DNA of 64,000 nt from positions 11,435,550 through 11,499,549 of the forward strand of contig NC_037647.1 of assembly GCF_003254395.2 (NCBI RefSeq), given 5' to 3'. The notes under the pieces were generated by a model that saw only the letters and a program-made list of their open reading frames with translations, ran no database searches and was not told the DNA's origin. This DNA comes from Apis mellifera (Eukaryota > Arthropoda > Insecta > Hymenoptera > Apidae). The first letter of the stretch is position 1. The number at the start of each line of letters is the position of its first letter. Shown in pieces: positions 49,396 through 60,800 of the stretch. The translations under genes were made by a program, and so were the position numbers.

Positions 49396-52300
49396 AAAGA
49401 ATTACTAGTACACTACACTTACAATTGTATAGTATATATAGCGTAGAGGATAAAGATAAATCTATTTTATATTTCTATTTACGTTTATATATTTCCATAT
49501 TTTATATTTATTATTTAACTTAATTATGAAAGTCAATTCAAATGGTAAATGAGGAATCGTATTAATTTCACAGTCTGTTGCTGTCATTTGCAGCATGGCA
49601 ACCGAGTATTTGACTTAATTAAAAAACTCATAAAATTATGTGGCATGAACACGTTGATTCAGCAGAATGAGCTCTTCCTTGTTAACTTTTCTGTTTCTCC
49701 AGAGATTAAAATTTCATTTTTCTTATGATTCTTATGATTGTATAAGAGCCGTCCAGGAATTTAAATCAAAAATTTATTGAATCCTAATTTCTGAAACGAA
49801 ATCGTGTTGAGGTTATGTTCTCACACGGGATACAAAAAGTTATATTTCTTTCATTTCCCTCGTTCATTTTTATTATTAGTTTGTTTTTCTTCAATAATAA
49901 TCGATAAAATGTTGAAAGCTTATCTAAACGAGAGGTTTCTAATAATGTTTTCAAGTCTATAAGTTCTCTGCAAATATACAAACATAGATTATGAAACAGA
50001 AGAAAATATTAAAAGTGAAGTAACTTCTTTTCTGATAAAAGTTTCGATTAAAAAGTACTTTTTTGTTTTCTAAATTTATTCATAATTCTTATGTGTTATT
50101 TTTAAAAAATATTTGAATACAAAAATAGTTTATTTTGATTTTAAATATTAGATGGAAATTTTTTAAGACCTTTTACATATTTAATAGATTCAATGAATGT
50201 ATTTCAAATGCATCATAATTTACCAATTAGTAAAGAAAACGGCGATATAAATATTTATTTAAATAATTTAGACATAATACAATTAATACAAAATAAAATA
50301 AAAAATGTTTGTTTTCGATAAATTTTATTCTAAAATTAAAAAGAATTCTTCACAATTGACAATAAAAAAGTATTAATTAAATACTAATTAAGAATTAAAA
50401 TATTCCTTGTCTATATTATCAAAACAAAAATAAATAAAATACAATCCAAATTTTATCGATTTTTATTATTGTATTTTGTGTTAGTTATCTTCTATTGTAT
50501 ATATTTCACATTTTATCGATATTATCGATAAATCGTATTTATATATCGAGTTAACTATAGCTTATCGATACTCGGCGCGACCACTCGTTTCTTATACGAG
50601 AGATCGAGTTGTAACTATCGAGAGCGTTCTTCTTTTCACTGTGAACTTCACTAATAAATTTCAAAACGATATGAAAGGCAGAGAACCACTGTCAGCAGAC
50701 AGTTGCTAGGTGTGTTACTATTCTCGGTCGGAGGCATTCCGATAAACTGTGTGCCAAATCTTGGCTCAACATTGGACGAACAACGTTCAAATCTGAGGGC
50801 AAAATCCTAGATTTCTCTGACCATTTTTACTTTACTTTCTTTTCCAATGTATATACATATATGTTGTGTCGAAGTATAACGTCCTTTGGGAAGCCATTAT
50901 GCTACTACTCCAGTCAGTTGTAAACATTGCATCATTGCACTATGAACAATTGTACGCGTTCAAATAATTAATTGGTGGTAAATAATTAATGTTTCTGATT
51001 ATTTTATTATACTTATATTTAATATATTATATAAATGGTGAATAAGAATCGAAATGAATTTCGCAATTAATAATAAATATGTATACATTTGACTCGAGTA
51101 GTGACAAAATGTCGATTAATTGAATTTTATTTATTTCTTTACATACATAAATACATGAACATGTGTTTTCATAAACGTTTCATCATTTTACATTTTAGAG
51201 ATAAGATTTTAGGATTTACTTTTCTTATCATCAGTTATGTCATTTAGATTAGTAATTTGTGTCTATGCGTTTTCCATATTTTCAAATGGTTAATAAATTT
51301 GAATTAAATTGTAAATTTGAATTTAATTTACATGTTATTATAATATTATCAATAATATTTCTAAATATTTATTAACAAAATTTATAATCCATTTTTTTGC
51401 ATATATTACAATTATCTTTATTTGCATACACGTTTAACATTTTAAAAAAAAAAAATTTTAAAATTACAAAGAAACAAAATTTTGATTCGCACTTTCTTTA
51501 TTTATTTATATATAGCTAATCGACAGTCCATCGAAGAACACAAGAACACACATGTGCATCTTATATTGTTGCTTTCTGTCCACCTGGTACGCTGACATCA
51601 CATTCAGGAGCCAAAGGTTCAATGACCTTAACAACTGACGAGTAGAGTTCTTACTCACAGAAAGCTACTTTTGTTGTTCTCTTTTCACCCGCCTACCATA
51701 GATGTGTGTCGCTTCATTGCGGCTTACGTAAAACATTCGTTGGATATTTTTAGCTTTATAGACAAACCAATGTCTTGTTCCGTATTTCCGAGACAGACAA
51801 GCAGGAAACAAGCGTAACTCTTCCCTGATAATTTCCTATCCATCGGAAAATACATAATTGCCTCGGTGAAATGAATGAAATGTTGTAATACTTCATAAAC
51901 ATAATGTATTACATAATTATCCATCGTAGAATTTGTCTAAGATAATTAATATTAGCGAGAGAATTAAATACTTTTACACACGTATGTATATATTGATTAC
52001 AAGAATTATTATATAATTGAGGTTAGAAATATTCACAATCGATAGAAGGAATATTACATAATTGAGGTTAGAAATTTTCACGGTAAATATATAACGATTG
52101 ATAAAACGATTGAAAATATTTTCTTTCCTTAATGAATTTAAATATTAAAATCTCCTTAAATAAATATAATCTTTTTGTAAAATTTTTTCGAAGCAACATA
52201 TATGAAAAAAATATTTAATGAAAACATCGACAATGTTAAAAAGTTAACAATCACGTAGGTGTTCTTTTTTTTTTATAGCTGTTAATTGATATTTAACTCT

Positions 52301-53113
52301 TGCGTAATGAAATGTAAGCAATACAAAATACTATTCTTAATCGTTGCGTTAAACATCGTATATTCTCGTAGGTTTTAAAGTCAAACATGAAAAGGAGGTT
52401 GATGTAAGTATCGATCTTCAAAACGAAGAATCTATGTTTACGACTATATAGACACGCGTCCTATAGTCTCGACCTAAATAATTGCAATATTCAGAAATAT
52501 AAACATATATAAATTCATTTAAAAAAAACAATAAAATCGATTCTTATTATGCCTTAAGTACCTTGCAATCACTTATAAAAACATATTTCTTTTATAGATC
52601 ACTCCATGCAATACACCGGCTACACCACCAAATTTCCCCGATGCACTTTTAGCGTTTTCCAAAATGTCCGCGGGCGACAAAACTCCTTCGGGTAAGTACT
52701 CAATAAAAAAAAAATATTTTCGTACAATTTTTAAAAAATTCTCTCTCTAATTAATTCAAACGAATTAATTTTCTTTTCCAGCAGAGAATTATTTCTGTAT
52801 ACAACACCGTTCAAAAATGTTCATAAAAATGTAAAGACGCATTCTTATGTGTGTCGCAAATCTTTGTTATTTTTATAATTAACTACTTTACGTCTCTTCT
52901 TCACGTCCCATTTATGCGTGTATGTATGTATGTATGTAAATTAATTTGGTTTCATTTATTGCAGGAATGTCGCCAAGTCAAAATGGATTGCATCAGAATT
53001 CGATGCAGATCGGGATGGCGCCACAACACCATGGAGGACGGTGTAGCGTGACAGGGAATGCGCAACAGCAAGCGCAGAGTCAACAATTGGGCCTAGGCGA
53101 ACCGCAGAGATAA
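36444..53113 (+). CDS. UBALD: UBA-like domain-containing protein (UBALD/FAM100 family)
   Basis: The coding exons are 36444-36551, 44652-44726, 52598-52691 and 52965-53113, giving 141 residues. Exon 1 encodes MDTLREQVMINQFVLAAGC and QAKQLLQAAHWQFE, the UBA-like helical domain (about residues 1-45) that continues in exon 2 as TALSIFFQEAAIP. Exon 3 has the second conserved block TPCNTPATPPNFPDALLAFS. The C-terminus is Gln-rich (NAQQQAQSQQLG) and shorter than the Trp/Pro-rich tail of human UBALD1/2. Phases agree (0, 0, 1) and donors are GAA/GTAAGA, CAA/GTAAGT and G/GTAAGT. The biochemical role is poorly known; the fold suggests ubiquitin or protein binding. The first two introns are each about 8 kb and the last is 273 bp, so exons 1 and 2 are very isolated. 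Confidence 0.93.
39352..39388. repeat. (AG)n microsatellite
   Basis: About 18 AG units in UBALD intron 1. Confidence 0.93.
39773..39800. repeat. (AT)n microsatellite
   Basis: A run of alternating AT within intron 1. A similar TA run lies at 39578-39600. Confidence 0.9.
45135..45181. repeat. (TCG)n trinucleotide microsatellite
   Basis: About 15 pure TCG/GTC units are followed by GGCTATGGCGGCGAT. The setting is GC-rich and CpG-dense. It is intronic, so no amino-acid repeat is implied. Confidence 0.93.
47251..48832. repeat. Tandem array of 150-220 bp units bearing telomere-like CCTAA
   Basis: About eight or nine units repeat in direct orientation. Each carries CCTATAACCTAACCTAATAA (variably one to three CCTAA), then AAATTTGTTGATAAAATG, GCAAATGAGAAATTATTAAA, AACAAAAAATAATAGTTACA, TTAAAAAGAAGTTATTGAAA, GATATTTTAAATTTTAAAT and AAATATGATGATTAAAAAAT. 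CCTAA blocks are seen near 47258, 47451, 47521, 47729, 48077, 48490 and 48699. Short units (about 150 bp) lack the TTTGTTGATAAAATG to GAAAAC part. The array is noncoding and lies in UBALD intron 2. Confidence 0.93.
49364..49393. repeat. Poly-T run of 30
   Basis: Thirty consecutive T residues on the plus strand. No retroelement body or target-site duplication was seen next to it, so it is more likely slippage than an insertion tail. Confidence 0.9.
50514..50640. promoter_or_regulatory. DRE (TATCGATA) cluster, candidate internal promoter
   Basis: Three exact TATCGATA sites lie at 50514-50521, 50523-50530 and 50563-50570, directly before a GC-richer segment (50570-50870). This octamer is the DREF/BEAF-type element common at insect housekeeping promoters. 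It could mark an alternative UBALD promoter or an enhancer in intron 2. Confidence 0.35.
52007..52081. repeat. Direct duplication of about 30 bp
   Basis: ATAATTGAGGTTAGAAAT occurs twice, 46 bp apart, within longer similar flanks that also share TTCAC. A simple local duplication in UBALD intron 2. Confidence 0.8.
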
Positions 53114-54472
53114 AAGAAACTCGTGACTTCGGCGGCCCCGTGTGTTAAGATATCCCGTGGCCGCGCGATGTGCATGTAAACGGTGTTTAAAAACAGGAAG
53201 CATGGTTTATAAAAGATCGACTGGCTCCCCAGGATTATACGCTGTGTAACCGCAAGAGCGATTATTAGCCGAGATTCACACGCTCGTATCTCCTCCTCCG
53301 TATCCCTAGAGAAAAAGGACGCAAGATTTTTCTGGAAAAAAAAATAATAATAAAATAATAATAAAAAAAAAAAAAAACGTTGCGAGTGCACGGAGGAAAA
53401 TTCGAATAATATTAATATTATTTAGACGTGCACCTAGAAGAAACGAGAGATCTCTCCGTAGAGAATGGGAGATCCTCCATCTTTCAACTATAATATATAA
53501 ATAAAACGCGGTATAATACGAATTTCTAGAAGTAGAGTAAAAAAAAAAAAAAAAAAAACGGATCCTCTGTTGTTTATTCTTGTTATATTCTTTGATATTG
53601 TGTTGTAATATTTGAAAAAACGCAAGACGATCGAGCCTGTTGAAAAAAGGGGAAAAAAAAAGCTCTTGTCTTCTCTTCCATTCGATTATTCTGAGTGATA
53701 ACACACGTAAAAAAAGAGAAAAAAGAAAAAAAAAAAGAAAAAAGGAAAAAAGGAAAAAAAAAGAAGAGAAAAGAAGAACGCAAGAAAGAGGAAGAAGTTT
53801 GCAAAGAGATTATTTCTTTTTTCTCTCTCTCTCTATCTCTCTATCTCTCTCTCTCTCTGTCTCCTTTTTGAAAAAAACTGTACTTCTGGGACGGTAGTTC
53901 CTATGGTTAAATGAAAGACAGCGATACTCTCCTTAGCGTTTATGAAATTAGTATGCGTCCAGAAAATAATGCCGCTTGTTGTAAACGAGTAGCGAGAAGC
54001 TCTCCTCCACCGTCCCGGGTATCTTCCTTGTTGTTTCTCGATCTACGGAACTCGCGGCTAGATAGGAAAAAAAAAACATTTGCGGTTCAACGATGACCCG
54101 CTCAAGTCAATGAGAAATCGAATATCACTTCCACACCATAGTACAAAAAATTGCCGACACTGGATAGCATTTAGATAGCTTAGATATGAATTTTAGTTAT
54201 TTTTTTTTTCTTTCTTTTTTTTTTTTCCTTTCTCTCTCTCTCTCTCTCTCTTTCTTCACAATTGAAGGACATGATCAATGTAATAATTCGATTTTTTTAG
54301 TTTCAATCGCGAAAATGTTGAAAAAAAAAAAAAAATATTATACTCGTATTTCTTGTCATCTGTTATTTTTGATGACAATCTGATGATTATTATTATCGAT
54401 GACTATTGATCCAGTGATTTTGTATAAAATCTGATTTTGTCGGCACTGTTTTGTAATGATAATAATAATAAA
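53114..54472 (+). other. UBALD 3' UTR (to first strong AATAAA)
   Basis: Noncoding sequence follows the stop codon, with homopolymer A tracts, a purine-rich block at 53706-53790 and CT microsatellites at about 53822-53860 and 54233-54252. The first clear poly(A) hexamer is AATAAA at 54467-54472. More distal ones at 55016-55021 and 55817-55822 could lengthen the UTR to about 2.7 kb. Confidence 0.55.
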
Positions 54473-56310
54473 GGTATATAAGTCTAAAATAAAAGGCAAA
54501 AAAAAGAAAAAAAAAAAACAAAAAAAAAAAAACAAAAAACAAAAAAAAATTGTTCATGCTCAACGCGAAACGAGTAATGGATAAAATGATACGAGGCTAT
54601 TATGATGAATGCGAAATTATGATGAATTATTATGTAAAAAATTGTAAAAAGAAATTTACCGATTATGTAATGTCCACTATATAAGTATTTATGTAAAGTG
54701 ATTTTCGAAGAACTATAACTAATACTACATTTTTTTTTAGAGATCATTCATCACTTGAGAAAAATCACACTTGCTGCTCAGATAGTATCCAGTGTAGGTC
54801 ATTTTTTTTCTACAGAGAGGAAAAAAAAAAGCAGTGGAGCCATATATAGCTGAGCTGTTTCATCGTCAATTCAATTTATACACATAGAGAAAACAAATAG
54901 AGATTTCGTACTTCTTCACTTCGTGTAAATGATGATTTCTAATCATAGATTTCGTATTATTCGCAGAAATTCTTATACAACAGCTTAATTGTAATTTACC
55001 TAACCAGTATATAATAATAAAAACTGTTTTCCATTCATTTCTTTTATACGCTCATCGACAATCGATGATGTATACAACACCTGAAGCTTGTATTTTCATT
55101 TTCGATTCGACGATCTTTCTCGCAAAATAATCTATATTTATTTTTCATGACACGTCAATATATTTGATTCATGCTTAGTTTCAAACAAATGAAAGACATT
55201 TTATTATTATTATTTTGAATAAGAAGCATATTATAGCATAAACTTAAAATGTATTTAGAAAGTTGCAGATTTTCATTGCAATTGATAAATGATAAAAATC
55301 AGTCTCGAAAGAAAGAAAAAAAGAGATATATTATGATCAGTATATATAATCAAATTTTCAAAGATGGAATAGTTCAAGTTTTCGAGTTTCGCTGCAGCTT
55401 CATCACTGTGCATTCATTTTGTGTAAATACAGATAGAAATGATGTTATATGAAAATTGAGTATGATGAAACGTTTTTCTGTAAGGTATACGCTTTAATGT
55501 CTTTTTTGTGTTTGTAACGTATAGATCAGTGTCCCGTGATATGTTATAGTTTATATGTTATATTTTGTTTTTGTGACCTGATCATGAAATATGTATGATG
55601 TATTAAAATTTGTACCGGCGTGACATGATATTTTTAGAAAAATGTTATTCATATTAATTATATATATATAGAAATTTTAGAACACTGATCTAAACAAATT
55701 ATGAAAATACTATTATGTTAAAGCTATTATTATTATTATTATTATTATTGTTTATATTTGACTATCAATAATAATAAATAATGTTTATGTACATAATTTT
55801 GAAAAAAAATGATTTAAATAAAACATTAATAATGGTGCTTTCATAGACTTTTATGTAATTTTATGTAATTCTTCTTATTCATATGCGTGAATATATACCC
55901 TTTGTACTTGAGATTTGAAAGGAAACAATTCGCTTGTAAATTTCGGTATTAACATATATATATATACACATGTAATAAAATGATCAATAATGAGTGTGAT
56001 ATACAAGCGATGTGATTTGAATGTTTGCATTGCTACATAAATTACGATTTTAAATCTATGCAATGAGGCTTTCTGTTATAATAAAAATGACTTATTTTTA
56101 TCACATTACAAAAAAATATCATAATGTCAATTAGTAATAATTTCATAAAATATTAATGTACAATTTCGTATCTCTATATGCAACACTGCTTGTTACGTTA
56201 TTTATATCAGTGATTATAGAAATGAGTGATATATATATATACAATATATTTAGTACATAGTATTTGTAAAAAAATTGAAAATCTCACTATTTAGAAGTCA
56301 TTATTTTTTT
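54473..56310. other. Convergent 3' region between UBALD and PIKfyve
   Basis: This AT-rich region contains no supported gene. Possible distal UBALD poly(A) signals (plus strand) and the unlocated 3' UTR of PIKfyve (minus strand) both fall here, so the transcripts may overlap. An ATT trinucleotide run lies at about 55725-55749. Confidence 0.55.
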
Positions 56311-57829
56311 TTATGTTTCTACACCTCTTCCTAAACCAGACCATCTGTCTGGTACTGGTAAGAAATATCGGTGCATAGCAGCTATAAAACGAGCTCTATA
56401 TTCTTCAGGTGATATTATTGTTGGCAATTTTCCCTGGCCACCTAATATACCTGATTTCTTCACCATTGTTTCTAACTTTTTATCCCAAGTAAACGTCCTT
56501 ATATAATCTATAATTATATAATATACATATATATATATATATATAAATATCTTTATCTACATCTAAAAATATAATTTTCTAAACTTACCTATTATACCTA
56601 AAACGAGTTCATCCGAGTTTGGTTCTAAACCAACTAATAATGAATAATCCATTACAGAATTATCAGCCAGAAATTTAGTATCTTGTTCAATGGCTTTATT
56701 TAAAACTGCTTTGGAATGTGATCTAATATAGAGCGGTGAATCACAACTCACTAAAAATATATATCTTATATTATTTAATTCACAAGTTTTTATATAAAAA
56801 ATTATTAATAATTATATATAATATAACGCTTACTGTTTAATAAATTTTCATCGAGTAATACAAGTTCTCCTTCGTGACACATATCATCGGGATTTACTAG
56901 CCGATTTCTTACCGATCCCTTTAAATCAAATTTATCCGTTATTGCTCTCTTGTAAAATAAATTTTCCATAACTAATACGCTAGTTCGAAGCGCTGCATTT
57001 GTTGTATTATTCTTGAAAGATACTCTATAAACACCGACTATCTTTCCCAACAATGTTGGTTGCTTAGTTTGTTGACACTTTTCCATATAAGAGAAATAAT
57101 TTGGTGCAAATTCAAGAAATATTTGCATTTCTAATCTAGACATCTCTTTTATGATAAACCTGTCATCTGCAACAAAAAATGTGTTGACAAATTATACATA
57201 AATAATAAATTAGAAATTTCATTTTGATATTCATAATTCATTACATATATGTAAACATATATTCATACAATTTGATACCTCGAGTTTTACAGAAAGTACT
57301 TCCACTTTTGCCACCTCTTGCAGCCCATTGTACACTACGACTTAAACTTCTTGTAAAACCATCTTCTCCACACGGTAAAACATTTTCTCTAAAAGCAGCA
57401 AATTGCGCAGCAAAATATATTCTGCAATAGAAATTTGTCGTCACATCATTAAATTGAACTTCAATGTAATTCTGTTGCTTTGTTATTTTCTTGTCTTCAT
57501 CAGTTTCTGTAGTCACTGATGGATTTTGTATGCAAGAATCCATATTTGAAATGCTTTTATCGGAATCTAATGGACTTGTAGGATTTGGACTATTTCCTCG
57601 GAAAAATGACAAAACGGACGGTCGCTTAAACTCTCCAGATTGTGTGACATCGGGAAAATTTTCCTTATTTTCGGGAAATTTACGTTTGTTCAAAGGACTG
57701 GGATTTAAATCCGGACCTTTTACGGTACGCGTTAATTCATGAAGTGCATGTTTATAATCATGCGAATCTAATGCATATGCAATTATAGATGATGGTTCTG
57801 TTTCATATACTACTATAGGTACAACTGAT
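56311..57829 (-). other. PIKfyve lipid kinase domain (exons 11-14)
   Basis: The last four exons encode the PIP5K-type catalytic domain. The ATP-binding GGKSGS is at the end of exon 11. The catalytic Lys in FIIKEM and the DLKGS motif are in exon 12, MDYSLLVG is in exon 13, and DYIRTFTWDKKLE plus GILGGQGKLPTIISPEEYR are in exon 14. All the key motifs I know for this family are present. Confidence 0.92.
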
Positions 57830-60800
57830 CTGTAAAACAAAAAATATCTTAGTATATCAATTGATTACATATAATTATCTCTAATATATCACATACACAG
57901 AAAAGTTTTAATATAATTAACAAACCCAAGAGGAAGTAAATGATGTTCCAAAGTTCCTAAAGGATTTGGTATTGGTTGCGTAACAGGAACAGAAGGCAAT
58001 AATTGTGACAAAATAGTTTTTTTCTTTTTCTTCTTATCTGGCATATCATCAAAAGTGATGGGTAAAACGTCAGAATGTGATCTCTGATGCATTTTTGGAG
58101 AACCTTGGACAACAACAATGTCTTCAGGATTACTTTCTAAAATTTCATTGTCTGAATTTTCTATGCCTTCTGTCCCTTGTAAATCATTTTGTACTGCAGC
58201 AATTGCATCTATAGCATTATAATCTGCTGACATAGGACTTAAATCTTCTAATTGTGATTCTGATGCAGTGTCTTCCGTTATGTATCCATCTGTATCGATA
58301 ATGCTGTTACTTCCAGTCGTTAATGATCGTTCAGTAAATCGCCTTGGTCTTTCATCTTTCTTTTTAACAGACATTTCTAAAATTTTTGCATTCCAAGTGT
58401 ATACAACTTCTGATATCAATCGTTTAAGAATTACTATTCCATCTTCAATTCTAAACATCAAGGCTTGAACTTGTTTCTCGGATACCTTTCCTTCAAGTTT
58501 TTTATTTTCCAAAGTGGGAGACGTTAATTTTAATTGTATTTCTTCTATTTTGTTTTTGAAATATTGCTGATCTTTTGTTAATTGCTGTTTAGCAGCATTT
58601 AAAATATCCATATCTGTTTGTAAAGTTGTTAATTTTTCTCGTATACAGGAGAACACTTCATCTCCCTTTAATGCTAAACTTTTCATTTCTTCTATCACAT
58701 CTGCATGCTGCTTCGGATCATACATGATATTTATTAAAGGAGGCGGTAATGAAATTTCCCACTGAGATATTTTTGTATATTTAAACACAGCCAGCATATT
58801 TTTTTTTGTGAAATACTGATAATGATCATGATGAAGCGAGTGTTGACAAGTGTCTGTACCACGTCTAGTATATGCATTTCCATGAAAACGTAATTCCAAG
58901 TATTTTGCAAAAGACAAAGACCAAGTATCATCAGACATTGGTACTACGGGTGATACACTTTTACATTTCATACATTTGCTCCACATTAAAATTTGATTCG
59001 TATTTTCTTGAGAAAACGGTTCAGAGCTCATTTCACTTAAACTAATATGTATGCATCCACCGTCATGTGCGAATCGTCGAACATGATGAGCAATCTGTGC
59101 TCGACATGCTTGAGCAGGGCATTTGTATTCAGATGTTAAACAATAACGTTCTAAGAAACGTCCAAGAGCGATATCATTCCTTCCGTATAAGTCCATATTA
59201 ACTACCCAAGGATTTACACAAAACGCTGGTGTGTCATTGTTACCAGTATGAGAAAAACTACAAAATAATACAGATAAACGTTGATGACTGGTAGGATCTA
59301 AGCAATCGGGCCACATTGGAGATTGTTCATTTACCTCTGATTGCATTAAAATTTGTTTATCTGACAAAACATTATTGGTTGGATATAATCGACTACCGCA
59401 TGCTCTAAAATTGGCTAATAAAGCTTGCACCTCTCGACTATCTACGTCTGTAGTTAATTTTGCTTGAACGAATGGATGTTGCGGTTTTAATTTTAATTTC
59501 ATTAGTGGATTTTCAGTTACAGATTGCTCTACAGATACGTTATTCGTTTTAATCTCTTTTATTTTATCTACGAACTGTATGGAATAAAAGATTTCTCTTG
59601 GGAAAAAGCTTCGTAATATACAATTCCTTCCTGTTTCAGTTTCTAAATAAGGTATAGAAAATTTTAAATAAGGTGAAATACTTAATATAGTACCTTCCAA
59701 TGCTTTCTTAAATTTATTTAATAATGGTAAATCAGCTACGCTCAAATGTTGACCATTTGGACTAGTTTGACTAAAAACATCTTCCTCATTTTCATTTAAA
59801 TATTGATGTAAAGGATCACTATGATCACTAATAGATTCGCCATATATACGTTTTTCTTCTGAAATGATTTTATCTTTTATCTTTGATTTTTCAACTTCTT
59901 CTTTGATATTTTGATTGACTTTTCTATTAATCTTACTCCCAAATAATTCCATAGTACTATTTGGATCTTCTTTGTCTTCTGTGTCAAGATCAGAACTATT
60001 ATTTAAATTATCATTATTTGATTTATTTATTATATAATCTCCTGCACCTTTTTCATCAAGTACAGAAGATTTTGTTTTAGATTTAAATAATTTTAAAGTA
60101 TCATAAGGATCAACATCTTCAGATAATATTGAAGATATTTGTTTAACAGAATCTGAAGTTAACATATTTTCATTATGATATAAAGCTATATCTTTTATCG
60201 ATGAACTTCCATTTTCTGAAAGTTCTATTTCTATACATTCAGAATAATTTAATAGATTTTTAGAATCTTCTTGAACTTCTGATATTTTTAAAATTTCTGT
60301 ACTATCTGAATAGTCTTTATTATGAATTAATAATAAATCATTTCCATCGTTAGATTTAGTATGCAATATATTATTGGTTTGTTGAAAGTTTTTGAAATCT
60401 TTGAACGATGTTTCATCCAAAAATGGATTATCCTTAGAAGATGGGGGTTTTGCAAATTCATCCATAAGAAATGATTTTTCAAGTCGCCAAGAATAAGTAG
60501 CAAATATCATCATTGAAGTAACATTTTTTACTTTTTTTAATTCTGCTTGAGAACCGCCTCGTAATAAGATCGTAGCTCCAAGATGTGGATTTGCACATCC
60601 CTCAAAATACATTAATGTTTTGATACCATCTGGAAAAAAAAAAAATAATCAGTTTTATTTCGTTAAAATAAAAAATTCAGAAAATTAAATTTTTCATTAC
60701 TCACTTTTTTCGTTTGAAAAATTTCGCAAATAAAATTTTTTACATGTACCAAGCATATATCTAGCGCTTATATGCGCATCAATAGTATTTACGATATTAG

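Larger units (their letters stand above)
44727..52597 (+). other. UBALD intron 2
   Basis: This 7.9 kb intron contains a (TCG)n run, the CCTAA-bearing tandem array, a 30-nt T-run at 49364-49393 and a DRE cluster near 50.5 kb. No coding exon was recognised. Confidence 0.8.
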
